Of a stretch of 64,000 bases of DNA, positions 7,644 to 16,385 are shown one piece after another. This DNA comes from an uncultured Carboxylicivirga sp. (GTDB lineage: Bacteria; Bacteroidota; Bacteroidia; Bacteroidales; Marinilabiliaceae). The stretch covers positions 62,001-126,000 of the forward strand of contig CANLLN010000003.1 of NCBI GenBank assembly GCA_947491945.1. Direction: 5' to 3'. The first letter of the stretch is position 1. Each line of letters opens with the position of its first letter. Both the position numbers and the translations under genes were made by a program. The notes beneath the pieces are model-generated. The model searched no databases. It was not told the DNA's origin and saw only the letters and a list, made by a program, of their open reading frames with translations.

Positions 7644-8384
7644 TTAACTATTCCATATTTCCCAGGCTGCTTCGGCTTGCTTGTGCAACATTTCAAGGCC
7701 ATTTTTGGCTGTTGCCCCCTGATCAATGCCATTCTGCATGAAGCGGGTCACCTCAGGATTATAAGTTAAGTCGTAGAACAGGTGCTTTGAACCTGTCCAT
7801 TGATACGGGATATCGGGACTGCTGTCAACATTGGGAAACATGCCCAGCGGAGTGCAGTTGACAATGATCTGATGGGCTTGCATGGTACTTTTATCCAGCT
7901 GATCATAGCTGAGATAATCAGTTTGTGCCTTTCGCGATACATACCGGTGTTCAATGTTAAGCAGGGTGAGTGCTTCAGCGACAGCTTTCGCAGCACCGCC
8001 GGTACCCAATACTAAAGCCTTTGTGTGATGTGATGCCAGTAAGGGTTTTAAGGATTCGCTAAATCCTATTAAGTCAGTGTTATATCCCTTCAGACTGGGT
8101 TTTTTACCCTGCCAGGTTACTTTGATGGCGTTGCAGGCACCCACATTACGTGCCGAATCATCCAGTTCGTCGAGGTACTTAAATACCGTCTCTTTGTGCG
8201 GGATGGTCACACTGAATCCTGCTATGTAAGGATGACTCTCCAATAATTGGGGGAGCTCATCAATGTTTTCAATTTCAAAATTTAGGAAACGGGCATCAAT
8301 TTTCTCAGTCTCAAATTTTTGGGTGAAGTATTTCTGCGAGAATGATTGTGCCAGTGGGTAGCCAATTAATCCGAATGTTCTCAT
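7644..8384 (-). CDS. aroE: Shikimate dehydrogenase
   Basis: AroE reduces 3-dehydroshikimate to shikimate with NADPH in aromatic amino-acid synthesis. The 246-residue product begins MRTFGLIGYPLAQSFSQ, with the substrate-binding Ser pair at 14 and 16. It continues with TIPHK (catalytic Lys64), GACNAIK (Asn85) and YNTD (Asp104). The dinucleotide-binding loop is LGTGGAAKAVA and the C-terminal part has GLEMLHKQAEAAWEIW. Length is slightly short but complete. It is the last gene of a minus-strand operon: popT ends 4 bases before its start, and a TPR gene precedes popT. The grouping joins aromatic biosynthesis to envelope lipid recycling with no obvious biochemical link. Confidence 0.96.
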   Translation of the reverse strand: MRTFGLIGYPLAQSFSQKYFTQKFETEKIDARFLNFEIENIDELPQLLESHPYIAGFSVTIPHKETVFKYLDELDDSARNVGACNAIKVTWQGKKPSLKGYNTDLIGFSESLKPLLASHHTKALVLGTGGAAKAVAEALTLLNIEHRYVSRKAQTDYLSYDQLDKSTMQAHQIIVNCTPLGMFPNVDSSPDIPYQWTGSKHLFYDLTYNPEVTRFMQNGIDQGATAKNGLEMLHKQAEAAWEIWNS

Positions 8385-8388
8385 GGTG

Positions 8389-9300
8389 TTATTGCTGTTT
8401 TTTAGTGGCCAGTAATTCAGTAATGGTAATGCTTGCTATCCCTAAAATAATAAAAACAAGAGCAAAATAAAATTCTGCATCCAATGTTGGCATGTAATAC
8501 TCAAAACCCACGGTTTTCACCTTTTCGCCAAACTGCTCCTGTAGTTCATTTTTCCAGGGCCACAGAATGCCCAGCGATCCCGTAATAAAGCCCGTCAGCA
8601 GGGCGATTGTCTGATTGTGGTATTTCTTAAGCAGCCATGACAGTACGTGTGAAAAAGCAACAAGGCCCAGTCCGGCACCAAGTCCTACGGGCAGCAGAAT
8701 ATCCATTGCCATGTCGTTAACGCCGTCAATCATTACCAGCTGATAATTACCCATGAGAATCAGTACGAATGAGCCGGAGAGACCCGGTAGTATCATGCTG
8801 CATATTGCCACTACGCCACATAATATCAGGTAAATGAAGGAGTCGTTTTGGCTGGCAGGAGTGAGGACCGATATAGAAACTGCGATGGCTGTACCCACCG
8901 CAAGGCTGACGAGCGTAGAGAGTGACCATTTTTTAACGGTTTTACCTACAAAGTAGATGGAGGCCAATACTAAACCAAAAAAGAAGGCCCATATATAGAT
9001 GGGATAGTTCAGAAAAAGGTACTCAAATAAGCGGGCCAGGCTGATGATGGCTGCGCCCACTCCGGCGAAGAGGGACACTAGGAAATACAGATCAAGGTGC
9101 TGGGCCAGGGCTTTGAACTCGCCTTTGAAGAGCAATTGAAGTGCCTTTGTGTTAAAAGATTTGATGGCGTTGATCAAGCGCTCAAAAATATTGGTAATCA
9201 ACGCAATGGTGCCCCCTGAAACACCGGGTATCACATTGGCAGCACCCATAGCAGCACCTTTGATAATAATTTTTAAATAATCTGTAATTTCCTTATTCAT
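8389..9300 (-). CDS. popT: DUF368 polyprenyl-phosphate transporter (PopT-like)
   Basis: DUF368 proteins have been shown in other bacteria (PopT) to return undecaprenyl phosphate across the inner membrane for peptidoglycan and glycan synthesis. The 303-residue protein is very hydrophobic with about eight membrane segments. It has the family's near-repeated Gly/Pro motifs: AAMGAANVIPGVSGGTIAL near 16-34 and SMILPGLSGSFVLILMGNY in the second half. The start overlaps the end of the upstream TPR gene by 8 bases, which suggests translational coupling, and aroE follows after 4 bases. The function is transferred from the family; the specific lipid has not been tested here. Confidence 0.88.
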   Translation of the reverse strand: MNKEITDYLKIIIKGAAMGAANVIPGVSGGTIALITNIFERLINAIKSFNTKALQLLFKGEFKALAQHLDLYFLVSLFAGVGAAIISLARLFEYLFLNYPIYIWAFFFGLVLASIYFVGKTVKKWSLSTLVSLAVGTAIAVSISVLTPASQNDSFIYLILCGVVAICSMILPGLSGSFVLILMGNYQLVMIDGVNDMAMDILLPVGLGAGLGLVAFSHVLSWLLKKYHNQTIALLTGFITGSLGILWPWKNELQEQFGEKVKTVGFEYYMPTLDAEFYFALVFIILGIASITITELLATKKQQ

Positions 9301-10720
9301 TTTTATTGCTTTCTCTGTTTATGATACTATTAATCAGTATTTCTATGTCCTTATCGGCTACCATATCAGGGTAGTCATCGGCCAATGTTTTAAGGCCATC
9401 GGCATCCATATATATAGCTTCACGAAGGGGAAGAAGCGCTTTATCTTTACAATCCAGATAGTGATAATAGGCCACCGATGTGAGATAGTGAATGGCTGCC
9501 ATTTCACCGTTTTGATCGTGGAGACTTAGTACATAAGCTTCAATATCAAAGTCCTTGTTGAGTATGATTTTTAGCTTCAGCAATTCAAACCATCCACTGA
9601 GCTCGCTGGGATCCAGGTTGAGGCCATTCTCCAGGCTGCGTGCTGCGTCTTCGGTTTTTTCCAGCTCAAAGAGTCCCCGTGCGTGAGCAAACCAGTAATC
9701 GGCATTCAAGGGATTAATGGCAATGGCTTGATCAATAGCTTGCAAGCCGTCTTCAAACTTATCTGTTTCCATTAAAGTAGTCCCCAGCCCGTACCAGGCA
9801 TCGGCCTGCTTGGGTGCTATTTTAATTACCTGCTGGTAAAAGCGGATGGCGAGAGGATAATTGCCCAGCTGCTCCCAGCAGTCGCCAATATACTGATACA
9901 CGAGCGGTCCGTCGTCGCCCAATGCCAGGTGTTCTGTGTAAGCATCCAGTGCTTCTGCGAAAAATCCGGATTGTACCAGGCTGTTTCCGCTGTTAAAATG
10001 CGCTTCGGGATGCTTGGGATTAATGGCCAGTGTATAGGCATAGGCCTTGCCTGCCTCCTCATGCAGTCCCAGCTTACTGTAGATAACTCCCAGGTTGTAC
10101 CAGCCATTCTCCGAAAAAGGATTGATAGTAAGCAGTCTTTTGTAGGCAGCAATGCTTTTTTTATACTCAAGGTTCTTGTCCAGAGAAAAGGCGTATTCAA
10201 ACAAGGCGCTCTCATTGTTGGGCGCTTGCTTGAGTAAGACCTTCAGAAAAGTGACCGATTCCAAATACAGCTCGTGCTGATTCAGGTTGTAGCTCACCTC
10301 CAAAAGTACTTCCTCTTGTTCGTCGTAGGCACTGTTAACGGCCTGCCAGTAGTATTCTAAGGCCTTACTGATCTTGCCTTTTTGAAGCATAATCCAGCCC
10401 ATGGTCAGAAATACATCGGGGTTGGTTGATTCAATGGCTGCCACGCTCTCAAGCATTTTCAAGGCAGCGTCCAACTCACCCTGCTCGGCAAGGTGCATCG
10501 CTTTTTTTACAATGAGGCTGGCGGCACCCGGGTGCTGTTTCAGGCCAATATTTAGTACCTGACCGGCTTTTTTTATCTTGTTTTTGTCAAAATAGAAGTC
10601 ATAAATGTTTTCGATTTGATGCACATCAAAATATTCAATTTTGTCTGTGCTCAGCATTTTTTCAAAACGCTTGATTGCCTGCAAAACCTCGTCGTAGTTT
10701 GCGTGCAAATACTCTTGCAT
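9293..10720 (-). CDS. TPR-repeat protein (cytoplasmic)
   Basis: The 475-residue product is made almost wholly of tetratricopeptide repeats and has no signal peptide. Repeat signatures with the W/LG/Y-A/F-P pattern recur roughly every 34 residues, for example GWYNLGVIYSKLGLHEEAGKAYAYTL... followed by INPKHPEAHFNSG, then PLAIRFYQQVIKIAPKQADAWYGLG. TPR arrays mediate protein-protein contacts, so a scaffold or adaptor role is likely, but no partner can be named. It is the first gene of the operon with popT and aroE and has a well-spaced promoter at 10742-10771. TPR genes beside popT/aroE suggest a conserved cluster rather than a shared pathway (inference). Confidence 0.9.
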   Translation of the reverse strand: MQEYLHANYDEVLQAIKRFEKMLSTDKIEYFDVHQIENIYDFYFDKNKIKKAGQVLNIGLKQHPGAASLIVKKAMHLAEQGELDAALKMLESVAAIESTNPDVFLTMGWIMLQKGKISKALEYYWQAVNSAYDEQEEVLLEVSYNLNQHELYLESVTFLKVLLKQAPNNESALFEYAFSLDKNLEYKKSIAAYKRLLTINPFSENGWYNLGVIYSKLGLHEEAGKAYAYTLAINPKHPEAHFNSGNSLVQSGFFAEALDAYTEHLALGDDGPLVYQYIGDCWEQLGNYPLAIRFYQQVIKIAPKQADAWYGLGTTLMETDKFEDGLQAIDQAIAINPLNADYWFAHARGLFELEKTEDAARSLENGLNLDPSELSGWFELLKLKIILNKDFDIEAYVLSLHDQNGEMAAIHYLTSVAYYHYLDCKDKALLPLREAIYMDADGLKTLADDYPDMVADKDIEILINSIINRESNKNE

Positions 10721-10741
10721 AAATTCTTATTTTAATTGTTA

Positions 10742-10771
10742 CAAAAATATCAATTTTATCAGCATCGCCAA
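10742..10771 (-). promoter_or_regulatory. Promoter of the TPR-popT-aroE operon
   Basis: On the minus strand, TATTTTTG (10749-10742) matches TAnnTTTG, and TTG (10771-10769) lies 19 bases upstream, which is near-ideal spacing. The predicted RNA start is about 15 bases before the ATG. Confidence 0.75.
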
Positions 10772-10812
10772 TGTTGTTCTGGAATTGTTATCAACAGGTG
10801 TCAGTGTAAGGG

Positions 10813-10844
10813 TTTGTGATTGCTTGTGCGAATTGATATATTTA
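10813..10844 (+). promoter_or_regulatory. Promoter of the dihydropyrimidinase-like gene
   Basis: TTTG (10813-10816), a 20-base spacer and TATATTTA (10837-10844, one mismatch to TAnnTTTG). The RNA start would fall within about 10 bases of the ATG at 10858, giving a nearly leaderless mRNA. Confidence 0.55.
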
Positions 10845-10857
10845 TAAAAAAACCACT

Positions 10858-12186
10858 ATGGATTATGTGCTGATTAAAAACGGGCAGCTGGTTGCTGCAG
10901 GCGATGTGAAGCGCAAAGATGTGTTGGTTGGTAATGATAAGATAATTGAGGTGGCCACCCGCATTGACCGGCCGGAGCCTGAGACACCGGTTATTGATGC
11001 CGAAGGTAAATTCATCTTGCCTGGTGGGGTTGATAGTCATATATTTTTCAGTGAGTTAATAGAACAGGATGCCGGCTCTTTGCGGCGCTTTAATCAGGCA
11101 CAAATTATTGGAGCCACTACTACTACCCTTGAACCTCTTGTGGCAGAAGCTGTAACTGTCTTTCAGAAGGAGCTTGCTATGAGGCGTAACAAGCAATATG
11201 GTATCAATGCCGATTATGGCTTTCATCTGTCGCTTAACAGTTGCTCGCATTTTACGGGGCGCGATCTGGAGTATTGTCTTGCCCATGAGGGTATCGCTTC
11301 TTTATACCTTCGCTGGCCCCTTTGTGAAACACATCAGGATAATCTATTCGCACTGATGACGACGGCGGCCAATAATGACATTCCCGTGTTGGTTGATATG
11401 CATAAGCCCGGAGAATGGGGGGAGGCTTATGTTGGGCTGTCACAGATATCAATGGCTACTGTGGAGGAGCATCTGAGGCAAGTACATGCTTTGTTGGTAT
11501 TAAGCAAAAAGGCAGGTTGTACAATATGCTTGTTAAACATCTGTTTTCAGGAGGAGTTGAAGATTATAGAAGCACATAATGATGCTGGCCACCGTGTGTA
11601 TGCAGAACTGTCGTTTCCTTTTCATATTGCCGATCAGGATAAGCTTTTCATGGGTGATACTTCCATTTATTCCGGTTTTCCTCTTGTAAGTAACATTACC
11701 TTGCTTAGCGAAGATAATTTGTGGCGATGCTTCAATAATCCACGTTTTCTATTGGCGCGTCCGATGCTGAAGTTATCCGGTCAGGGTGTGTTGGATGGCA
11801 GTCAGGTGGATAATCGTCCGGATGAGTATATCCTACTCAAAAACCTCTTGTCTGTTTTGTATACCTGGGGCGTGCAGCAAGGGAAGTTAACAATGCCCGA
11901 TTTAGTGGAGCTGCTGGCTACACGTCCGGCTCGCCTCATGGGTCTCTATCCTAAAAAAGGCGTGTTACAGGCCGGATCCGATGCTGATATTGTTATTTGG
12001 GACGGCCATACTATCCGTAATCTGTACTGCCATCTTCCCGGGGCTTTCGAGCAAGGGCTTCGCAGTTTTCCGCTGGAGGGGCGTGTGGAATTTGTATTTA
12101 TTAAAGGGCGTATGGTGTATAATGGTGAGAGCTTTAGTGAAGAGAGCGTTAGTGGAGCTTATCTTTATCGCAGCTCATTGCTCTAG
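10858..12186 (+). CDS. Dihydropyrimidinase/dihydroorotase-like protein, probably inactive
   Basis: The 442 residues have the amidohydrolase layout of hydantoinase-type enzymes: a small beta domain (MDYVLIKNGQLVAAGDVKRKD), the strand KFILPGGVDSH, the TIM barrel, and the returning beta domain with AGSDADIVIWDG near 372-383. The metal site is gone. The HxH motif is His61-Ile-Phe63, and the segment that should carry the carboxylated lysine reads GIASLYLRWP. The helper His residues and final Asp are not recognisable; ARPMLKLSG stands where a DHxP-like motif is expected. It is therefore probably a non-catalytic relative, as the animal CRMPs are. Automatic annotation would call it dihydroorotase, which I think is misleading. 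It is single and followed after 133 bases by a Wzc-type kinase gene on the same strand. Confidence 0.85.
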   Translation: MDYVLIKNGQLVAAGDVKRKDVLVGNDKIIEVATRIDRPEPETPVIDAEGKFILPGGVDSHIFFSELIEQDAGSLRRFNQAQIIGATTTTLEPLVAEAVTVFQKELAMRRNKQYGINADYGFHLSLNSCSHFTGRDLEYCLAHEGIASLYLRWPLCETHQDNLFALMTTAANNDIPVLVDMHKPGEWGEAYVGLSQISMATVEEHLRQVHALLVLSKKAGCTICLLNICFQEELKIIEAHNDAGHRVYAELSFPFHIADQDKLFMGDTSIYSGFPLVSNITLLSEDNLWRCFNNPRFLLARPMLKLSGQGVLDGSQVDNRPDEYILLKNLLSVLYTWGVQQGKLTMPDLVELLATRPARLMGLYPKKGVLQAGSDADIVIWDGHTIRNLYCHLPGAFEQGLRSFPLEGRVEFVFIKGRMVYNGESFSEESVSGAYLYRSSLL

Positions 12187-12292
12187 CATAAAGAATCCTA
12201 TGCTGATAATTATTGTCGAAGAAAACCCTTCGCTTTCTGCACTATTGTAACAGAAGAGAAGTGGAAAGGCTGCTCAAACGGCTGAAAATATA

Positions 12293-12300
12293 TATATTTG
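12293..12300 (+). promoter_or_regulatory. -7 promoter box of the tyrosine-kinase gene
   Basis: TATATTTG matches TAnnTTTG exactly; no TTG lies at the proper -33 distance. The predicted RNA start near 12307 is 13 bases before the ATG at 12320. Confidence 0.55.
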
Positions 12301-12319
12301 GCCAGTCAAAAACACATGA

Positions 12320-14707
12320 ATGCATCATAAAACAAATACGATAGAAGCATCCGAAGGGGGTGTGAAAAGGGTTGGTAGTGATAATCTTTTTGATATCAAT
12401 CGTTTATTGCGGTTGGTAGTCCGGAATTGGTATCTTTTTGCCATTTCGTTTCCACTATGCCTGGGGGCTGTTTTTATTTATCATCGTTACACCGTTCCTG
12501 TGTATAAGGCTTCGGCCACCTTGCTGCTTAAAAGTGGTGAGCAAAAATCTTTTAGTAAAGCCGATTTAATTGAAGGCTTTGGTCTGTCGCCCGAGATGCG
12601 GAGTATTGAAAATCAGAGTTTCATAATCCGGTCGCGTAACATTATTAAAAAAGCCATAGATCGTCTCGATTTTGGTGTAGCTTATTATCAAAAAGGACGC
12701 TTTAAAGATACTGAGCTCTATAATCACTCGCCCTTTGTGGTGGAGTTTGACTCGCTACATCCTCAGCTACTAAATGTGCCTATTGAGCTGGTGTTTAACG
12801 ACAATAATACTTTGTCGGTCTCCGTGAATACTGAAGGGGCCAACCTACATTCTTTTGCTACCGAATCGTTTGTGGGGCGTATTGGTAAGCTTAGTGCCGA
12901 GCATCAGCTTAAGGAGGGTGAGTGGCTTACGCAGGCCGGATATTCTTTTCGTGTCTTACGCAAGCCCGATGTTCATGTTAATCCTGATGCCCGTTATTCG
13001 TTTTCCTTTCAGTCGCATCGGCAGTTAACGAGTCAATACCGGGGTGGATTGGGTGTTACGCCTTATCGTGAAGGGTCCAGTATATTATTTATCAGTTCGG
13101 TGGGTACCAATACCGATAAGTTAATACGCTTCCTGGATGTTTTGTGCGAAGTTATTATGGAGCATAATCTGGATCGTAAAAACGACATGGCAACACGCTC
13201 CATTGCATTCATTGAGTCGCAGCTGGAAACGGTGGCCGATACCCTTGACAGGATACAGAATCGCCTGTCGGCTTATCGCAAGTCCAATCGTTTTATGGGG
13301 CCTTCCGAGTTTTCGCAGAAGCTGGCCGATAAATATTACGAAACAGAGAGTGCTTTGAAGATGCTGCGTATGCGCATCGATTATTATGAGTACTTGCAAG
13401 AAAACCTAAAGGTGTCCGACGATTTTGAGCAGTTTCTATTGCCGGCCGTGGATAGTGAGAATACGGGGTTGGTGAGCGAATTGGTGTCACAGCTGATTGA
13501 ATTGCAGAAAGAACTGGAGATGCTGCGTGAGGCGGCACAGGAGGATAATCAGTATTTGCAGAAGCAGCAGCACCGTATGGAGGTAACCGTAGAGCTGTTG
13601 AATAAAACCATCAATCAGGTGCTTCGAAATTTTGCCCTGGAAGAGAAAAGCATACAAACAGAGCTAAGCACCATATTGGCTGATATGGAGAAATTACCGG
13701 AGCTGGAAAAGGATTATCTGGTGATTGACCGTAGCTATAAGCTGAATGATGCAATATATACTTTTTTGCTGCAGAAGCACTCCGAAACGCAGATTTCTAA
13801 AGCCAGTAATGTGCCCGATAATGAGGTGATTGATAATGCTTCTGTGTCGCAATTGGTATCGCCCAATAAAAGCAGTGATTATAAAAAGGGACTGATGTTA
13901 GCCCTGCTGATTCCCGCCGCATTTATTGGACTCAAAGAGTTTCTGAATACCAAGGTGAGGGGTAAGGATGATTTGAAGCAACTACTACCTCATGTGCCAG
14001 TTGTGGGGGTTGTAGTGCATAATAAAAATGGCGCCGAGAATGTGATAGATGCCTATCCGCACTCGGTAATCAGCGAGGCTTTCCGATCTATTCGTACCAA
14101 GTTGAAGTTTATGGCCGGTAATCGCGAGATGAAGGTGATTACGCTCACTAGCTCCAATACCGGAGAGGGGAAAACATTCTGTGCTCAGAATATCGCATCG
14201 GTATTCTCCATATCGGGTAAGCGCACCGTTATTGTTGGTTTTGATATGCGCAAACCGCGTTTAACAGCGCTGCACAACTTGCATGACCAGGCCGGTTTGT
14301 CCACGTATTTTATTGGTCAGAGCAGCCCTGATGAAATTGTTTATCCAACCGATAAGGATAATTTGTTTGTAATGCCGGCAGGTCCCATACCTCCCAATCC
14401 CAGTGAGTTAATTGTGGGAGAGAAGACCCATGAGTTGTATGAGTATCTGCGCAGTCACTTTGATGTGGTAGTGGTTGATTCGCCGCCTATTGGCCTGGTG
14501 GCTGATGCTCGTCTGTTAATGAGCTATTCCGACTGTAACTTGTTTATTGTGCGTTCGCATTATACCGAGAAGGACCACATGGCCCATACAGTAGATAATT
14601 TGTTAAGTGAAAAGGTAGAAGGTCTGGGTGTTATTCTCAACGATGTTTCGATTAAAGATAAGGGCTATGGCTATTATACCTCTGAATATTACGGAGCCAA
14701 GGTTTAG
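12320..14707 (+). CDS. Wzc-type polysaccharide co-polymerase / BY-tyrosine kinase
   Basis: This is an inner-membrane protein that sets chain length and drives export of capsule or exopolysaccharide while autophosphorylating on tyrosine. The Wzz domain starts after residue 25, with the first membrane segment WYLFAISFPLCLGAVFIY, a long periplasmic coiled-coil region (about 290-500) and a second membrane segment near 515-535 (KGLMLALLIPAAFIGL). The cytoplasmic kinase has Walker A SNTGEGKT (Lys618), Walker A' VIVGFDMRKPRL and Walker B VVVVDSPPIG, and ends in the Tyr-rich tail YGYYTSEYYGAKV. Kinase and membrane part are fused, as in Proteobacteria and Bacteroidota. An ATG at 12316 hits a stop at once, so 12320 is the start. 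Wza-type export and polymerase genes are absent nearby. Confidence 0.94.
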   Translation: MHHKTNTIEASEGGVKRVGSDNLFDINRLLRLVVRNWYLFAISFPLCLGAVFIYHRYTVPVYKASATLLLKSGEQKSFSKADLIEGFGLSPEMRSIENQSFIIRSRNIIKKAIDRLDFGVAYYQKGRFKDTELYNHSPFVVEFDSLHPQLLNVPIELVFNDNNTLSVSVNTEGANLHSFATESFVGRIGKLSAEHQLKEGEWLTQAGYSFRVLRKPDVHVNPDARYSFSFQSHRQLTSQYRGGLGVTPYREGSSILFISSVGTNTDKLIRFLDVLCEVIMEHNLDRKNDMATRSIAFIESQLETVADTLDRIQNRLSAYRKSNRFMGPSEFSQKLADKYYETESALKMLRMRIDYYEYLQENLKVSDDFEQFLLPAVDSENTGLVSELVSQLIELQKELEMLREAAQEDNQYLQKQQHRMEVTVELLNKTINQVLRNFALEEKSIQTELSTILADMEKLPELEKDYLVIDRSYKLNDAIYTFLLQKHSETQISKASNVPDNEVIDNASVSQLVSPNKSSDYKKGLMLALLIPAAFIGLKEFLNTKVRGKDDLKQLLPHVPVVGVVVHNKNGAENVIDAYPHSVISEAFRSIRTKLKFMAGNREMKVITLTSSNTGEGKTFCAQNIASVFSISGKRTVIVGFDMRKPRLTALHNLHDQAGLSTYFIGQSSPDEIVYPTDKDNLFVMPAGPIPPNPSELIVGEKTHELYEYLRSHFDVVVVDSPPIGLVADARLLMSYSDCNLFIVRSHYTEKDHMAHTVDNLLSEKVEGLGVILNDVSIKDKGYGYYTSEYYGAKV

Positions 14708-14737
14708 AGAGCGGCTCCGTCTTTAGTAATAGGTCAT

Positions 14738-15484
14738 TTAAAAAAACTGCTGTAGCTTACTCAGGTTTTTAACCAATAGGGCGTAAATGCCACCCACTTT
14801 ATTACTGCGTAAGGCGCGGTAGTCTTCCTTTGATTTTTGTATCATATTACCAATGGATCGGTTGCTTACACCGCCCAGTCGCATATTAATCAGTGTTTCG
14901 TTAATGTGGTGGCTTTGGGATTGCGGATGCATAAATAGGCGCAGCATATAATCGTAGTCAGCGGCAATGCGGTAGCTGGTATCAAATGCGCCAATGATTG
15001 TGGCCAGGTCTTTTTTCATGTATACGGTGGGATGGGGGGGCATCCATCCCCGCTTCAATAGTTTAGCGCTGAAGGGCTGGCTTTTCCAAAAGCGGACAAC
15101 CTTCTGTTCGGGTGTGCCATTAATGTAATTCAGATTGCCATACAGTAAATTACATTCATTATTATTCGCAGCATTAAGGATGTGTTCCACTACCTTGTCG
15201 TCATAAAATAAGTCATCGGCATGCAGAAAGCCTACCCACTGTCCGCTCGCCATCTGTAAACCCTTATTCATGGCATCATAGATACCCTTATCGGGTTCGC
15301 TGATCCATTTGTCTATCGAGGCACTGTTTTGCTCGATAATGGATAATGTGCCATCTGTTGACTGTCCGTCAATTACTATGTATTCAATATGCTGGCGTGC
15401 CGTTTGTGTGTTGACGCTGTTGATGGTGTCAGCAAGCGTTTTTGCGCTGTTATACGTTACGGTAATTATAGTTATCTTATTCAT
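14738..15484 (-). CDS. Family 2 glycosyltransferase
   Basis: A GT-A fold enzyme that transfers a sugar from a nucleotide donor. The 248 residues start ITIITVTYNSAKTLADTINS and have the first acidic site YIVIDGQSTDGT (Asp39). Then comes EPDKGIYDAMNKGLQMASGQWVGFLHADD, whose Asp90-Asp91 form the DxD-like metal site. The second half has the PHPTVYMKKDL and YRIAADYDYMLRL motifs common to GT2 proteins that act on cell-surface glycans. It is encoded 8 bases after a small membrane protein gene, in the same minus-strand unit, and convergent with the Wzc-type gene, which suggests a role in a surface polysaccharide. Donor and acceptor cannot be told from sequence. Confidence 0.92.
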   Translation of the reverse strand: MNKITIITVTYNSAKTLADTINSVNTQTARQHIEYIVIDGQSTDGTLSIIEQNSASIDKWISEPDKGIYDAMNKGLQMASGQWVGFLHADDLFYDDKVVEHILNAANNNECNLLYGNLNYINGTPEQKVVRFWKSQPFSAKLLKRGWMPPHPTVYMKKDLATIIGAFDTSYRIAADYDYMLRLFMHPQSQSHHINETLINMRLGGVSNRSIGNMIQKSKEDYRALRSNKVGGIYALLVKNLSKLQQFF

Positions 15485-15492
15485 CTCCCCTG

Positions 15493-16020
15493 CTAGTCGA
15501 AATAATAAAGCTGAATGTCTTTTTTTAGTGTTTCCCGGGCTTTATCAATATAAAATTTGGTTTCGTTAATGCTCTTCTCGAGAATTATCCTTGCCAGCTG
15601 CAGCCCCGGTGCATCGGGTCTTACTTCGGCGGATGCTGAATTGATTAGCTTGATTACTTCATCGCGTCCACGCAGTATGGCATCCCAGCTGGCGGTAGGG
15701 AGATATACCTGCATGGCAAAATTATGCTCAAATTCATTTCGAATACTTTGTAGCATATTTTTTTGTAGTTGCAGGCAATTTATTCCTTGCTTGTTTTCAC
15801 GCAGTACCAAGGCCTCCGGATTAATGCGTTCCAGTAATATGGTTAAGCGTTCGTAGGCCTGCAGACGTGTTGGTATTAATGTTTTGTAAGTGTTGTTGGC
15901 CAGTTCCAGTTCCTTTAGTTTAAGGTTGTGCTTTAAAAACCAACGGAGCAATAGCAGCAGCGGTGTACTTATTAAAACCACCAGGCCAACAATCTTCAAT
16001 ATTTCATTGAGGGCAATCAT
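15493..16020 (-). CDS. Uncharacterised membrane-anchored helical protein
   Basis: I do not recognise a named family. The 175-residue product has one N-terminal membrane segment (about 8-28, EILKIVGLVVLISTPLLLLL), then a basic helix and a long soluble helical region. Notable conserved-looking segments are LQAYERLTILLERINP, LQLQKNMLQSIRNEFEHNFAMQVYL and WDAILRGRDEVIKLIN. The protein ends in YYFD. The arrangement suggests a single-pass inner-membrane protein with a cytoplasmic helical bundle. It is first in the unit with the GT2 gene (8-base gap), so it may be cotranscribed, but a shared function is not shown. Similar lone helical proteins are common in Bacteroidota genomes. Confidence 0.8.
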   Translation of the reverse strand: MIALNEILKIVGLVVLISTPLLLLLRWFLKHNLKLKELELANNTYKTLIPTRLQAYERLTILLERINPEALVLRENKQGINCLQLQKNMLQSIRNEFEHNFAMQVYLPTASWDAILRGRDEVIKLINSASAEVRPDAPGLQLARIILEKSINETKFYIDKARETLKKDIQLYYFD

Positions 16021-16159
16021 GAGTGTTTAGTTTACAAATATTCTGTCAAATTATAAGTAGAGTTCATTCTAATTATTCCTTTCTTCTTTTATTTAAACTG
16101 AAAGTGTGAAAGTGTAATAATTTCGCATCAAAAAATGGTATTCTGTGTGTGGATTTATG

Positions 16160-16189
16160 TTGCCAGCTTTTAAATTTTAACTAATTTTG
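16160..16189 (+). promoter_or_regulatory. Promoter upstream of the aminotransferase gene
   Basis: TTG (16160-16162), a 19-base spacer and TAATTTTG (16182-16189) match the Bacteroidota consensus exactly. The predicted start near 16196 gives a leader of about 190 bases. Confidence 0.75.
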
Positions 16190-16222
16190 CGTTTACGGGT
16201 GCAAGATATAAAATGTTTCACA

Positions 16223-16257
16223 CCGATAGGAATTGATCGTGAATTTATCGGCTTTTT
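16223..16257 (+). terminator. Terminator-like hairpin in the aminotransferase leader
   Basis: CCGAT (16223-16227) pairs with ATCGG (16247-16251), with an additional AATT/AATT pairing inside, followed by CTTTTT. It could end a small RNA of roughly 60 bases or act as an attenuator. Confidence 0.5.
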
Positions 16258-16385
16258 ACCGTGTTGTTTTTAAAATAGTGGATGTTGTGATAATTAAGCT
16301 TCTGTTCCTTTTTTGAATCTACTACTTCGCGCTTTCAGAGCCGCTATGATCACGTTTGGTTGACGTTTATAGTAAATATACACAT

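Larger units (their letters stand above)
16021..16385. other. Divergent region before the aminotransferase gene
   Basis: It holds a well-formed promoter (16160-16189), a hairpin followed by TTTTT about 35 bases after the predicted RNA start (16223-16257), and then about 128 bases with no further clear promoter before the ATG at 16386. No reading frame worth calling was seen. Confidence 0.6.
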
